A stretch of DNA of 64,000 bases. Source: Cellulomonas sp. KH9. Its GTDB lineage: Bacteria > Actinomycetota > Actinomycetes > Actinomycetales > Cellulomonadaceae. The stretch lies in assembly GCF_900114185.1 (NCBI RefSeq), contig NZ_FOSE01000007.1, positions 1 through 64,000 of the forward strand. Direction: 5' to 3'. Each line of letters starts with the position of its first letter. The stretch's first letter is position 1. The notes beneath the pieces were generated by a model. That model did not search any database, was not told the origin of the DNA, and saw nothing but the letters and a program-made list of their open reading frames with translations. The position numbers were made by a program, and so were the translations under genes. Positions 1 to 9,378 of the stretch are shown here, piece after piece.

Positions 1-96
1 CCCAGCTAGACCACTGGGTAGATAGGCCGGATGTGGAAGGCAGGACTAACGACTGCCGCAGCTGACCGGTACTAATAAGCCGACAACTTGACTAAC
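1..96 (+). rRNA. rrl: 23S ribosomal RNA, 3' end (partial)
   Basis: The first ~96 bases match the conserved 3' end of bacterial 23S rRNA, including the gactaacgactgccgcagct and gaccggtactaataagccg stretches of the last helix. The gene begins before the window. The mature 3' end is approximate. The 5S gene follows ~75 bases later, as expected for an rrn operon. Confidence 0.95.
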
Positions 97-170
97 TTCA
101 TTCATTGCTACGCGTCCACTGTGCGGTTCCCGAGAAACCAACGGTTCATTCCCGTTGACATCTCGACAGA

Positions 171-287
171 GTTACGGCGGTCATAGCGAAGGGGAAACGC
201 CCGGTCCCATTCCGAACCCGGAAGCTAAGCCCTTCAGCGCCGATGGTACTGCACCCGCCAGGGTGTGGGAGAGTAGGACGCCGCCGG
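171..287 (+). rRNA. rrf: 5S ribosomal RNA
   Basis: About 117 bases with typical 5S features: paired ends (gttacggcgg with ccgccgga-), the conserved cccggtcccattccgaaccc loop B/C region, and the gggtgtgggagagtaggac segment. It lies just after the 23S 3' end and before a strong terminator. The ends are estimated from terminal pairing. Confidence 0.95.
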
Positions 288-300
288 ACAATCATTCAAC

Positions 301-333
301 GAAAGGCCCACCCCTGACCGGGGTGGGCCTTTC
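301..333 (+). terminator. rRNA operon terminator
   Basis: A perfect 14-bp stem (gaaaggcccacccc / ggggtgggcctttc) with a 5-base loop (tgacc) at 315-319, followed by cgtcgttcc. It sits 14 bases after the 5S gene and has the A-start/T-end stem usual for rrn terminators in actinobacteria. It separates the rRNA operon from the convergent recBCD operon. Confidence 0.9.
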
Positions 334-439
334 GTCGTTCCCGGAGATGTACCTCGTACGGTCCGGTGCTCTCGATGCCGTCATGAGACCCTTCGCGGGC
401 GACGGCGGCGACGGTATGGGGCCCCGGCCCGGCCCCGGG

Positions 440-2362
440 TCAGCGGGCGAAGCGCAGACCGCTCGCGCGGCGGACCGGGCGCTCGACGGCCGCCCGGACG
501 GCTTCGGCCGACCCGACGACGAGAACGTGCCCGCGGGCCCGCGTGATCGCGGTGTAGAGCAGCTCGCGCGTGAGCAGCGGCGACGAGGCGGGCGGCAGCA
601 CCACCGTCACGTCCTGGAACTGGCTGCCCTGCGCGCGATGCACCGTCATCGCGTGCACGGTCTCGACCGCCGGGAGGCGGTGCGGGCGGATCAGCCGTGG
701 CGATCCCGGCTCGCCGAACACCGCGACGACGCCGCCCCCGCCGTCGGCGACCACCACGCCCGTGTCGCCGTTCGAGAGTCCGGTGGTGCGATCGTTGGTG
801 GTGACGAGCAGGGGGCGGCCCGGCGGCCACGGCCCGGTCTGGAGCTCCTCCGTGGTCTGCCGGACCCAGCGCTCGGCCAGTGCTGACCACCGCGCGACGC
901 CTGCGGGCCCGCGGCGGTGCGCGAGCAGCAGCCGGTGCGCCCCCAGGGCCTCGAGGGCTCCCGTGACGTCTCCGGCGCGGGCCGCCGCGGTGGTGCGGGC
1001 GCCCGACGCGCTGACCGCGCCACGGATGGTCGGGACCTCGTCGTCCGTCGGCACCTCGCCGGCGGGCTCGACGAGCGACGCGTGCGCGCCCCCGGCGCGC
1101 AGGAGCTCCAGCGCGGTGTCGGCGTCGCCACGACGCACGGCCTGGGCCAGTGCCCCCAGCTCGTGCCCGTACCGGTGCGGGACGACGAGCCGCACGACAC
1201 CGCCGTGCAGCGCTGCGGCGTCGCGGGAGTCCTCCGTGCCGGTGCCCGCTGCGTCGGGGACGTCCGCCGGCAGGACCGTTGCCAGACGCGCGGGCAGCGG
1301 TCCCGCGGGGACCGGACGCGCCACCAGGTCGCCGAGCACCGCACCCACCTCGACGGAGGCGAGCTGGTCGGGGTCGCCCACGAGGACGAGCCGCGCGTCG
1401 GGCCGCAGCGCGTCGAGGACGCGCGCGAGCAGCGGCAACGACACCATCGACGCCTCGTCGAGCACCACGACGTCGTGGGGGAGGCGGTGGGTGCGGTCGT
1501 GCGCGAACCGCGTGCTCGACGGCCGCCACCCGAGCAGGCGGTGGATCGTGGACGCGGTGAGCGGCGCAGGGGCGTCGGCCGCCCGCGCAGCGAGCCGTGC
1601 CAGCTCGGCGTTCACCGCCTCCTGCAACCGGGCGGCCGCCTTCCCGGTCGGTGCCGCGAGCGCCACCCGCAGGCCGGGGCCGGTGACGTCACGCAGCACG
1701 GCGACCAGCCGTGCGACGGTCGTCGTCTTGCCCGTGCCCGGTCCGCCCGTGAGCACCGTGAGCCGCGACAGCGCGGCGGTCGCGGCAGCCAGCCGCTGGC
1801 GCCCGTCCTGCGGGCGGCCGAAGCGTGCGTGCACCGCGGCACGCAGCGCTGTGTCGTCGACGTCGAGCAGTCCGACCAGGCGCGCGTCGACGTCGCGGCG
1901 CACCACCTGCTCGTCGCGCCAGTAGCGGTCGAGGTACACGCGGCCGTCCACCCAGCGCACCGGGCGGTCGGCGGGCCCGTCCACACCGTCCGCGACCATC
2001 CGGCTGGCGCGCACGGCGGCCGTCCACGCCGTGAGGTCCGGCCACGGCAGGGCGATGTCCTGCGCCGGTGCGTCGGGGTCGTCGGGGGAGCCCTCGGCCG
2101 CGAGCGTCGGGGCCTCGGTCAGGTCGACGCACACCGACCCCGACCGCACGGCGCGCACGGCCAGCGCGGCGGCGAGCTGCACCGTCGCGTCGTCCTCACC
2201 GGTCAGGTCGCCCAGCCGCTCGGCGACGCGCACATCGGCGGACGTCAGGACGCCCGCCGCGGCGAACACCCCCAGCAGCGGCCCCGCGCGCCATGGGCGG
2301 CGGGGGTCGCCGGGGTCGACGTCCGCACCCCCCGTGACGTCGGTGGCCACGTCCGCGCTCAT
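440..2362 (-). CDS. recD: Exodeoxyribonuclease V subunit RecD (5'-3' helicase)
   Basis: 640 residues. RecD is the fast 5'-3' helicase subunit of RecBCD, which processes double-strand breaks for RecA. Visible: Walker A GGPGTGKT at residues 206-213, a Walker B region VVVLDEASMVSLPLL near 310, and the C-terminal MTVHRAQGSQ helicase motif of the RecD/UvrD_C_2 family. Length is close to that of E. coli RecD (608). The ATG at 2362 overlaps the recB stop by 4 bases (ATGA), which fixes the start and implies translational coupling. It is the last gene of recC-recB-recD; a GC-rich hairpin at 418-436 just past the stop may end the transcript. Confidence 0.95.
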   Translation of the reverse strand: MSADVATDVTGGADVDPGDPRRPWRAGPLLGVFAAAGVLTSADVRVAERLGDLTGEDDATVQLAAALAVRAVRSGSVCVDLTEAPTLAAEGSPDDPDAPAQDIALPWPDLTAWTAAVRASRMVADGVDGPADRPVRWVDGRVYLDRYWRDEQVVRRDVDARLVGLLDVDDTALRAAVHARFGRPQDGRQRLAAATAALSRLTVLTGGPGTGKTTTVARLVAVLRDVTGPGLRVALAAPTGKAAARLQEAVNAELARLAARAADAPAPLTASTIHRLLGWRPSSTRFAHDRTHRLPHDVVVLDEASMVSLPLLARVLDALRPDARLVLVGDPDQLASVEVGAVLGDLVARPVPAGPLPARLATVLPADVPDAAGTGTEDSRDAAALHGGVVRLVVPHRYGHELGALAQAVRRGDADTALELLRAGGAHASLVEPAGEVPTDDEVPTIRGAVSASGARTTAAARAGDVTGALEALGAHRLLLAHRRGPAGVARWSALAERWVRQTTEELQTGPWPPGRPLLVTTNDRTTGLSNGDTGVVVADGGGGVVAVFGEPGSPRLIRPHRLPAVETVHAMTVHRAQGSQFQDVTVVLPPASSPLLTRELLYTAITRARGHVLVVGSAEAVRAAVERPVRRASGLRFAR

Positions 2363-5300
2363 CGTCCCGTCCCCCTGCCGTCGAGCAGCGCGGAGAGCGC
2401 CACGACCAGGGCCGAGGGCGGCCGCCACGACACCACGCCGCACGGCGAGCCGTCGACGACCGGTGTCCCCGGCCCGCACATGCCGCGGACGAACAGGTAC
2501 GCGCCGCCGCCCAGATGCCGGTCCGGGGCGTACCCGGGGAGCCGCCACCGCAGGAACCGGTGCAACCCGACCGTGTACAGCAGCAGCTGCAGCGGGTAGT
2601 GCGCGTCCATCATCGCGAGCACGGTCGCCGCCGGGCGGTAGTGCCACGCGGTCAGCGGCTCGTCCGGCGGGCCCAGCCGGTTGGTCTTGTAGTCGACGAC
2701 GACGTACCGGGTGTCGCCGTCGACCTCGACCCGCAGGACGGCGTCGATGCTGCCGGTCAGGTACCCCCGCAGCGCGCCGGGGCGCGTGGCGGTGTCGTCG
2801 TGCAGCGCCTGCAGCCGCCCGGCGTAGGGCGCGAACGGGTCGTCGGGGTCGAGGTGGGTCCGCAGCAGCGTGGCGACGTCCGCCAGCGTCGCCGGGTGCC
2901 GGCCCGACGCGTCGAGGTCGCCACCCGCCAACGGGAGCTCGAGGTCGAGCTCGGCGAGCCGGTCGCGCGGGGCGACCTGGGCGAGCGTCCGCCCGCCGAG
3001 CAGCGGCCCGCCAGGCGTGTGCAGGGCGGGCAGCAGCGCCTCGGCGAGCACGTCCGGGTCGATGCCCAGCCCGGCGACGTACCCCGCGGCCTCGACGCAG
3101 CGCGCGCGCACCTCCGCCGCGAGGTCGGCGGCGCCCGTGTCGACGTGCTCGAGGACGTGGTGCACGAGCGTGCCGAACGCGGTCCCGCCGGGCAGGTCCG
3201 CCAGCGGCGACCGCACCGCACGCAGCGCGGCGGTCAGCACGGGGTCCGGGGTGGTGCGCGCCAGCACCTGCGGGTCGGGCTCGTCGCCGTCCCCCGCGTG
3301 CGGCGGACGCACCGGCACGGGACCGTCGGCCTCGTCCTGGATCCCGGGGTCCTCCGGCTCGTCGGCAACACCGGCACGGTCCGGGGCAGCGGGGCCGGCC
3401 GGGCCGGCGTCGTGCGCTGCGGCGGTCAACCCCGAGTAGGACGTGCGGCGCCACGTCGTGTCGACCGTCCGGTGCAGGTGCGCGACCTCCAGCGGGGTCA
3501 GCGGTCCGCGCTCCGGGGCCCAGCGCACCGGCGCGGGCGCCTCGTCGACGGTCTCGTGCACGACGGTGCCACCCGAGCGGTCGGCCAGCGCCTCGAACGC
3601 CGCGGCGGCCTGGTCGTCGCGCGGCACGGGCACCGTGTCCGGCGGCAGGCCCAGCGCGTCCCGCGCCCCCAGCGCCAGACGCCCCACGGCCCCCGACGCA
3701 GACACCGTGCTCGGGGCCCACCACACCACGACCTGGCTGCTCGCCCGCGTCAGCGCGACGTACGCCAGGCGCAGGTCCTCACCGGCCTCCTCGGCCTGGT
3801 GGCGGGCGCGCGCGGCCTCGTAGCCCGGGCTCCCCGGTCCGCCCACGTGCAGGCGCCGCGTGCCGTCGTCGTCGTGGTACCGCAGCACCGCCGGGGTGCG
3901 CGGCACGAACCGGTCCCACGCGAACGGCACCAGCACGACGGGGAACTCCAGCCCCTTCGCGGCGTGCACCGTGACGACCTGGACGGCCGCCGCGTCCGTC
4001 TCGAGACGGCGGCTGCGCTCCTCGGCGTAGTCGCCGGCCGCCTCGTCGATACGCGCCCGCAGCCACTCCGTCAGCGCCGCGGCACCGAGGCCCGCGTCGC
4101 GGGCGGCAGCGTGCAGCACCTCGCCGACGTGCCGCACGTCGGTCAGCGCCCGCTCGCCGTCGACGCGCACGGCGAGCCGCTCGTGCAGGCCCGCGGCGGC
4201 CGTCGCCTGCAGCAGCGCCGCGACGCCCTGGCCCGCGAGCACGTGGGACCACCCGCGGAGCAGGTCCGCGAGGTCGTCGTGCTCGCGGTCCGACGCGCCC
4301 GCGAGGCGTGCGGCGTCCCACCCGACGAACGGCGTGAGCGCCGCCGCGGCCACCCGGGCCGCGTCACCCGTGGCGGCGAGCGCGCTGAGCAGCACCAGCC
4401 AGTCACGCGCGGCGGACGTCGCGAACACGCTCGACAGGCCGGACACCACGGCCGGCACCCCCGAGGCGACCAGGGCGTCGCGCACCGCCAGCGCGTCGGC
4501 GTTCCGCCGCGCGAGGACCGCGACGTCACCGGGCAGCACCGGGCGCCACCCGTCCCCGTCCCGCAGGCGGCTGCCCCGCAGCGTCCGTACCACCTGTGCC
4601 GCGACGTCCCGGTGGATCAACGAGCGCACGGTGTCGACCCGCGGCGCGGCGCTGCCCGCGCCCACGGCCCGCCGCGTCACCCGGCGCACGACGACCGGGG
4701 GACCGCCGTCGATCCGGCGTCCCTGCCGCGCGGCCTGCACCGGGTGCACCACGATCCGGGGGTCGCCGAGCGCGGCCCCGCCGAGCAGGTGGGCGAGCCC
4801 GTCGAGCAGGGGCGCGTCGGCGCGCCAGCTGCGTCCCAGCGTGGCCGTCGTCGCGACGGCGCGAGCCGCCAGGTACGTGTGCACGTCGGCACCGCGGAAC
4901 GCGTAGATCGCCTGCTTCGGGTCGCCGATGAGCACGAGGGTCCGGTGGCCGTGGAACGCCGTGCGCAGGATCTCCCACTGCACCTCGTCGGTGTCCTGGA
5001 ACTCGTCGACCATCACGACGCGGTACGGCGCGCGCACCCGCTCGGCCGCGGCGGCACCGCTGACCGGGTCGGTCAGCGCGGCGTGCAGCAGCGTCAGCAG
5101 GTCGTCGTAGTCGACGACGTGCGCCGCCCGCCGCCGGCGGACGACCTCGCGGCGGACGGCCCGCGCGAGGCGGAACCGGTGGTCCGGCGGGGTGCCGGGT
5201 GGTGCGTCGTCGGGCGCGAGGACGGCCGCGTGGTCGCTCACCGCGGCGCGTGCCACCTCGCGCGCCTCGGGGACCGTCAGGACGGGCCGCTCGGCGAACG

Positions 5301-5820
5301 CGTACGCCCCGAGGTACAGGTCGTCGACGACCTGCGCCTCCAGGTCGGCCACGTCGGGGAGCAGCGCGGCACCGGGCTCGACGTGCCCACCGCCCGTCGT
5401 GGTGCCCAGCGTGCGCAGCATCTGCTGGCAGAACCCGTGGGTCGTCGTGATGGTCGCGGCGTCCACCTCGGACAGCGCGACGGTCAGGCGGGCGCAGCGG
5501 CGGGCGAGCTCGGCGTCGTCGACGTCCGCGAGGTGCCGCACGAGGACGTCGTCACTCCCACGCGCCCCCGGTCCCCGCAGCGCCCGCTCGGTGGCGACCA
5601 GGCGGGCGCGCACGCGGTCCCGCAGCTCGCTGGTCGCCATCCGGCCGAACGTCACCAGCAGCAGCTCGGGCAGGCGGACGTGACCCTCGGCGACGTAGCG
5701 CGCCGCGAGCGCCGCGATCGTGAAGGTCTTGCCCGTGCCCGCGCTGGCCTCGAGCACGGTCGTGCCCGACGGCAGCGGGCCGCACACGTCGAACACGTCG
5801 ACGCCGGTCGTGACGGTCAT
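2359..5820 (-). CDS. recB: Exodeoxyribonuclease V subunit RecB (helicase-nuclease)
   Basis: 1153 residues. RecB is the 3'-5' helicase and only nuclease of the RecBCD enzyme. The N-terminus carries the UvrD/Rep Walker A ASAGTGKT at residues 25-32 and a helicase motif II VMVDEFQDTDE. The C-terminus has the RecB-type nuclease signature: GTLVHHVLEH and, later, VVVDYKTNRLG with the catalytic Asp/Lys. The start is the ATG at 5820 because it overlaps the recC stop by 4 bases; a longer in-frame reading to 5904 would run into recC. It overlaps recD by 4 bases. Confidence 0.95.
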   Translation of the reverse strand: MTVTTGVDVFDVCGPLPSGTTVLEASAGTGKTFTIAALAARYVAEGHVRLPELLLVTFGRMATSELRDRVRARLVATERALRGPGARGSDDVLVRHLADVDDAELARRCARLTVALSEVDAATITTTHGFCQQMLRTLGTTTGGGHVEPGAALLPDVADLEAQVVDDLYLGAYAFAERPVLTVPEAREVARAAVSDHAAVLAPDDAPPGTPPDHRFRLARAVRREVVRRRRAAHVVDYDDLLTLLHAALTDPVSGAAAAERVRAPYRVVMVDEFQDTDEVQWEILRTAFHGHRTLVLIGDPKQAIYAFRGADVHTYLAARAVATTATLGRSWRADAPLLDGLAHLLGGAALGDPRIVVHPVQAARQGRRIDGGPPVVVRRVTRRAVGAGSAAPRVDTVRSLIHRDVAAQVVRTLRGSRLRDGDGWRPVLPGDVAVLARRNADALAVRDALVASGVPAVVSGLSSVFATSAARDWLVLLSALAATGDAARVAAAALTPFVGWDAARLAGASDREHDDLADLLRGWSHVLAGQGVAALLQATAAAGLHERLAVRVDGERALTDVRHVGEVLHAAARDAGLGAAALTEWLRARIDEAAGDYAEERSRRLETDAAAVQVVTVHAAKGLEFPVVLVPFAWDRFVPRTPAVLRYHDDDGTRRLHVGGPGSPGYEAARARHQAEEAGEDLRLAYVALTRASSQVVVWWAPSTVSASGAVGRLALGARDALGLPPDTVPVPRDDQAAAAFEALADRSGGTVVHETVDEAPAPVRWAPERGPLTPLEVAHLHRTVDTTWRRTSYSGLTAAAHDAGPAGPAAPDRAGVADEPEDPGIQDEADGPVPVRPPHAGDGDEPDPQVLARTTPDPVLTAALRAVRSPLADLPGGTAFGTLVHHVLEHVDTGAADLAAEVRARCVEAAGYVAGLGIDPDVLAEALLPALHTPGGPLLGGRTLAQVAPRDRLAELDLELPLAGGDLDASGRHPATLADVATLLRTHLDPDDPFAPYAGRLQALHDDTATRPGALRGYLTGSIDAVLRVEVDGDTRYVVVDYKTNRLGPPDEPLTAWHYRPAATVLAMMDAHYPLQLLLYTVGLHRFLRWRLPGYAPDRHLGGGAYLFVRGMCGPGTPVVDGSPCGVVSWRPPSALVVALSALLDGRGTGR

Positions 5821-8800
5821 GCGGGCTCCCGTCCCTCGTGCGTGAGCAGCGCGTCCCACACGGTGCGCGCCAGCGCGCCCAGCAGGGTCGGTTCGTGCGG
5901 CCACGCCGCGCGGTCGGCGGGTGCGGGGTCGCCCGCCACGGCCGTCAGGGTGAACCCCTCACCCCACGCGAGCACGTGGTACTCGTCCGTGTGCTCGAAG
6001 CGGTCCCGCAGCGCGTGCTCGGCGTCGGCGAGCGCACCGGCGGGGTCGTCGTGCCCGTGGCGCCGCTGCGCGTACGTGCCCCCGGCGGCCACGGGCAGCG
6101 GCAGCGGGGCGCACAGCGCGCGGTCGCGGACCGCGACGAGGTCGGCGAGCAGGCGGCGCGCGTCGTCCGCGGCGGGCGGCGACAGCCACGAGGTCATGGC
6201 CCGCGGACGGCTGCCGACGGCGCGGCCCACGGTCACGGCCGCGCGCACGGGCGGGGTGGTGGGGTCCGCGGCGAGCGCGAGGAGCTGCACCCACGCGCGC
6301 AGCCGGTGCTTGGCACCGAGGCGCGCGTACACGGCACGCACCAGGACGTCCCCGTGCACCCCCGGCACGGTGCCCGCCAGCGTCCGACCGCCGGGCAGCG
6401 CCACGGTGACGTCGACGGTCGACCCGGGCACCGTCAGCACCGGTGCCGCGGCCTCGGCGACGGCGGTCACCCGCGTGGCGACGTCGGCCAGCGCGGCGCC
6501 ACCGAGGGTGCCCGGCGGCGCCGTGCCGCGGCGGCGCTCGGCAGCGGCCGCGCGGCCCAGGTCCACCCCCGACAGGACCGCGGTCAGCAGCCGGTCACCC
6601 GCCGCCCAGCCGTCGAGCGGCGCCAGGGTCAGCGGCAGACGGTCGTCGAGGTCCTCGCTCTCGCCCGGCACCAGGACGCCCAGCCGGCGCCGGACGAACG
6701 CCCGGACGGGGTGCTCGAGCGCGGACACCAGGTCGTCGAGGTCCACGACCGGCTCCTCGAGCGGCGGCAGCGGGGCGGTGAGCAGCGGGGGCCGGGGTCG
6801 GCGGGGACCGCGCGCGACCTCGGCCGCCCGGCGGTCCACGGCGTCGAAGCTGAAAGGGCCCGTCCGCCCCAGCGCGCCGGGCGTGAAGTTGCGCTCGTCG
6901 ACCGTCTGCAGCGGGTGCTGCACCACGAACGCCTCCCGCGCCGTCCGCCCGCCGCCCGGCTCCACGGCCTCGTTGACGGCGTCGAGCAGCTCGCCCACGG
7001 GCACCGCGGGCGGCCGCGGTGCGCCCGTGCGCTCGTCGGCGCCGCTGTGCACGACCACGAGGTGGTCACCGGCGGCCATCACGGCGTCGAGGAACAGCTG
7101 ACGGTCCTCCGCGCGGCGGTCCCGCTCACCGACCAGCGGGTCGCGCGCCAGCACGTCGTCGCCGTCCGGTGCGCCGCCGCGCGGGAACACGCCGTCGTCC
7201 ATGCCCAGCAGGCACACCACGCGGTGCGGCACCGCGCGCATCGGCTCCAGGGAGCACACCGTCAGCGCCCCCGTGCGGAACCCCGCGCGGGTCGGGCGGC
7301 CTGCGAGCCGCGGCTCGAGGAGGGCGACGACGTCCGGCAGGCGCAGCGGCACGTCGGTGCCGGCGGCCGACGCACGCGCGTCCGCGAGCACGGCACGCGC
7401 ACCGACCTCCTGCCAGGCGTCGGCCGGGTCAGCGGCCGTCAGCAGGACGAGCGCACGCTCGAGCGCGTCGAACCACGCGTCGGCGGGCCGCACGCCGTCG
7501 AGCTCGTCCAGCAGCGCGGTGACCCGGTCGACGAGCTCGGCCACGCGGCCGGCGAGGTCCACGTCGGTGCTGTCGACGTCGTCCAGGGGGAGCGCCGACC
7601 CGACGAACCGCTGCTCCTCCTCGGCCATCGCGACGCCCAGCAGCAGCCGGTCGGTGGCGGTGCGCCACGTGCCCTGCGCGACCCGGCCGAGCCCGAACCG
7701 CTCCCGGCGGTCCAGGTCCTCACCCCACCGGACGCCCGACGCGAGCGCCCACGCCCGCAGCTGCTCGACGGCGGCGTCGTCGAAGCCGAAGCGCCGCCGC
7801 ACGGCGGGCAGGCCCGCGAGGTCCACGACGCCGGACGCGGTGACCCGCGACCCCGCCAGCTCCAGCAGCGCCGAGACGACCCGCAGCAGGGGGTTGGTGC
7901 GCGCCGGGGCGCGGTCGGCCACGCGCACGCGCAGCGTGCGCCCGGGGTGGACGGGCAGGGCGTCCTGCCGGGCGGGCGGGCCGCCGCCGTCGGCGGGGGA
8001 CGCCGGCGCACCGAACGCCGCCACGACCAGGGGCGCGAACGCCTCGACGTCCGGGCACAGCACGACGACGTCCCGCGGTTGCAGCGTCGGGTCGTCCGCG
8101 AGCAGCCCGAGCACCACCTCGCGCAGCACCTCGACCTGACGTCCGCGGCCGTGGCAGGAGTGCACCTGGACGGTGCGGTCGTCGGGGCCGGCGGCGACGC
8201 GGGTCGTGGGACGCTCGTCGGCACGCAGCGCCGCCTGCAGCGCGCCGAGCGCGGTCACGGGCGGCGGCGGCGCCGGGTGGTGCGTGACGCCGGCGCCCGT
8301 GCCCGTCAGCCGCAGCCCCAGCTCGGTGGCGTCGCGGGCCGCGGACGCGAGCAGGGGGTGCACGGCGACGGTCGGCACGGCGCTGCGACGGGGAGCGGCG
8401 CCCGCCGCGGACGCGTGCGCCGCGGACGCGTCCGCCGCGGACGCGTCCGCCGCCCGCTGCCACAGTCGCGGCGAGGGGTGGGGGAGCCACACGTGCACGT
8501 CGCGGTGCGCCGCGAGCGCGGCCAGCACGTCGACGTGCGCCCGCGGCAGCCGGGTCGGGCCGAGGACGGACAGCCGCGGGGGCAGGTCGACCACGTCCGG
8601 GTCCGCACGCAGCGTGCGCACGGCGTCGTCGAGGAGCTCGGCGGGCCCGGGGACGCCGACGGCGGCGCGCACCGCCCGCCACAGCGACGCCTGCCACACC
8701 AGGTCCGGCGGCAGGGGGGCGCCGGCGCCGTCCTCGTCCCGCCCGGCGGCCCAGGCGGCGACGAGCGAGGGCCGCTGGGCCGCGTACGCGGCGAACGTCC

Positions 8801-9290
8801 CGGCCAGCCGCTGCGCGAGGCGCAGCCGCCGCCCGGCGTGCACGTCCTGCCGGTCGTCGGCGTCCACGAGGTGCCGACGCAGCGGACCGGCCCACGGCAC
8901 GTCCTGCGTGACGGCGTCGTCCACGGCGCGCAGGACGTGCCACGCGAGGCGCTCGGGCTCCCACGGGTCGTCGTCGCGCGACGTGCCGGTGGCCGCCGCG
9001 ACCGCCTCGCGCACCAGGTGGGTGGGCGGCCCGAAGTCGATGCGGGCGCTGACACCGCCCTCGCCGTCCGGTCCGACGCCCAGGCGGTGGGACAGCCGCT
9101 GCGCGACCCACCGCTCGACCCCGCGCGTGGGTACGGCGACGACCTCACGGGCGAACGGGTCGGTCCCGGGCGGCACGTCCGCGAGGACGTCGGCGAGCGC
9201 GTCGACCAGCACGTCCGCCCGTTCGGCGGTGTGCACCCGCAGGGCACGCGTCGCGGCCGTCGTGGACCGTCCGTGCCCCGTCGTCGTCAC
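5817..9290 (-). CDS. recC: Exodeoxyribonuclease V subunit RecC
   Basis: 1157 residues, near the usual RecC length. RecC holds the complex together and, in E. coli, reads Chi. The protein has the inactive SF1-helicase layout of the family, including the HSCHGRGRQVEVLREVVL segment around residues 370-390 that replaces a working Walker A. The start is taken as the GTG at 9290, which has a TACCGT hexamer 7 bases upstream and no Shine-Dalgarno, suggesting a leaderless mRNA. First gene of the operon. An Ala-rich 15-bp repeat tract lies inside it (8404-8448). Confidence 0.92.
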   Translation of the reverse strand: MTTTGHGRSTTAATRALRVHTAERADVLVDALADVLADVPPGTDPFAREVVAVPTRGVERWVAQRLSHRLGVGPDGEGGVSARIDFGPPTHLVREAVAAATGTSRDDDPWEPERLAWHVLRAVDDAVTQDVPWAGPLRRHLVDADDRQDVHAGRRLRLAQRLAGTFAAYAAQRPSLVAAWAAGRDEDGAGAPLPPDLVWQASLWRAVRAAVGVPGPAELLDDAVRTLRADPDVVDLPPRLSVLGPTRLPRAHVDVLAALAAHRDVHVWLPHPSPRLWQRAADASAADASAAHASAAGAAPRRSAVPTVAVHPLLASAARDATELGLRLTGTGAGVTHHPAPPPPVTALGALQAALRADERPTTRVAAGPDDRTVQVHSCHGRGRQVEVLREVVLGLLADDPTLQPRDVVVLCPDVEAFAPLVVAAFGAPASPADGGGPPARQDALPVHPGRTLRVRVADRAPARTNPLLRVVSALLELAGSRVTASGVVDLAGLPAVRRRFGFDDAAVEQLRAWALASGVRWGEDLDRRERFGLGRVAQGTWRTATDRLLLGVAMAEEEQRFVGSALPLDDVDSTDVDLAGRVAELVDRVTALLDELDGVRPADAWFDALERALVLLTAADPADAWQEVGARAVLADARASAAGTDVPLRLPDVVALLEPRLAGRPTRAGFRTGALTVCSLEPMRAVPHRVVCLLGMDDGVFPRGGAPDGDDVLARDPLVGERDRRAEDRQLFLDAVMAAGDHLVVVHSGADERTGAPRPPAVPVGELLDAVNEAVEPGGGRTAREAFVVQHPLQTVDERNFTPGALGRTGPFSFDAVDRRAAEVARGPRRPRPPLLTAPLPPLEEPVVDLDDLVSALEHPVRAFVRRRLGVLVPGESEDLDDRLPLTLAPLDGWAAGDRLLTAVLSGVDLGRAAAAERRRGTAPPGTLGGAALADVATRVTAVAEAAAPVLTVPGSTVDVTVALPGGRTLAGTVPGVHGDVLVRAVYARLGAKHRLRAWVQLLALAADPTTPPVRAAVTVGRAVGSRPRAMTSWLSPPAADDARRLLADLVAVRDRALCAPLPLPVAAGGTYAQRRHGHDDPAGALADAEHALRDRFEHTDEYHVLAWGEGFTLTAVAGDPAPADRAAWPHEPTLLGALARTVWDALLTHEGREPA
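8404..8448. repeat. Three 15-bp direct repeats inside recC
   Basis: The unit gccgcggacgcgt(g/c)c occurs three times without gaps, with a further partial copy. Read on the minus strand it encodes repeated Ala-Asp-Ala-Ser-Ala units (ADASA). Because the unit is a multiple of three, copy-number change would lengthen or shorten a linker without a frameshift. Confidence 0.85.
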
Positions 9291-9297
9291 CCGACGC

Positions 9298-9303
9298 ACG
9301 GTA
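9298..9303 (-). promoter_or_regulatory. -10 element of recCBD, leaderless type
   Basis: On the minus strand TACCGT is followed by 7 bases and then the recC GTG. This spacing would put the transcription start at the start codon. Confidence 0.55.
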
Positions 9304-9378
9304 GCGAACCGCGGGGACACCGACGCGCGCGTCCACAGCCCCGCGGGCGGCGCGTCCTGCAGGGTGCCGCGGGTCCGG

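Noticed and set aside
418..436. Terminator after recD
   Set aside because: The stem is only 6 bp and there is no T-run; kept as a remark under recD rather than as a feature.
381..9111. Many long ORFs on both strands inside recBCD
   Set aside because: They are shadows of very GC-rich genes: rich in Arg/Pro/Ala, without motifs, and covered by clear RecB, RecC and RecD reading frames.
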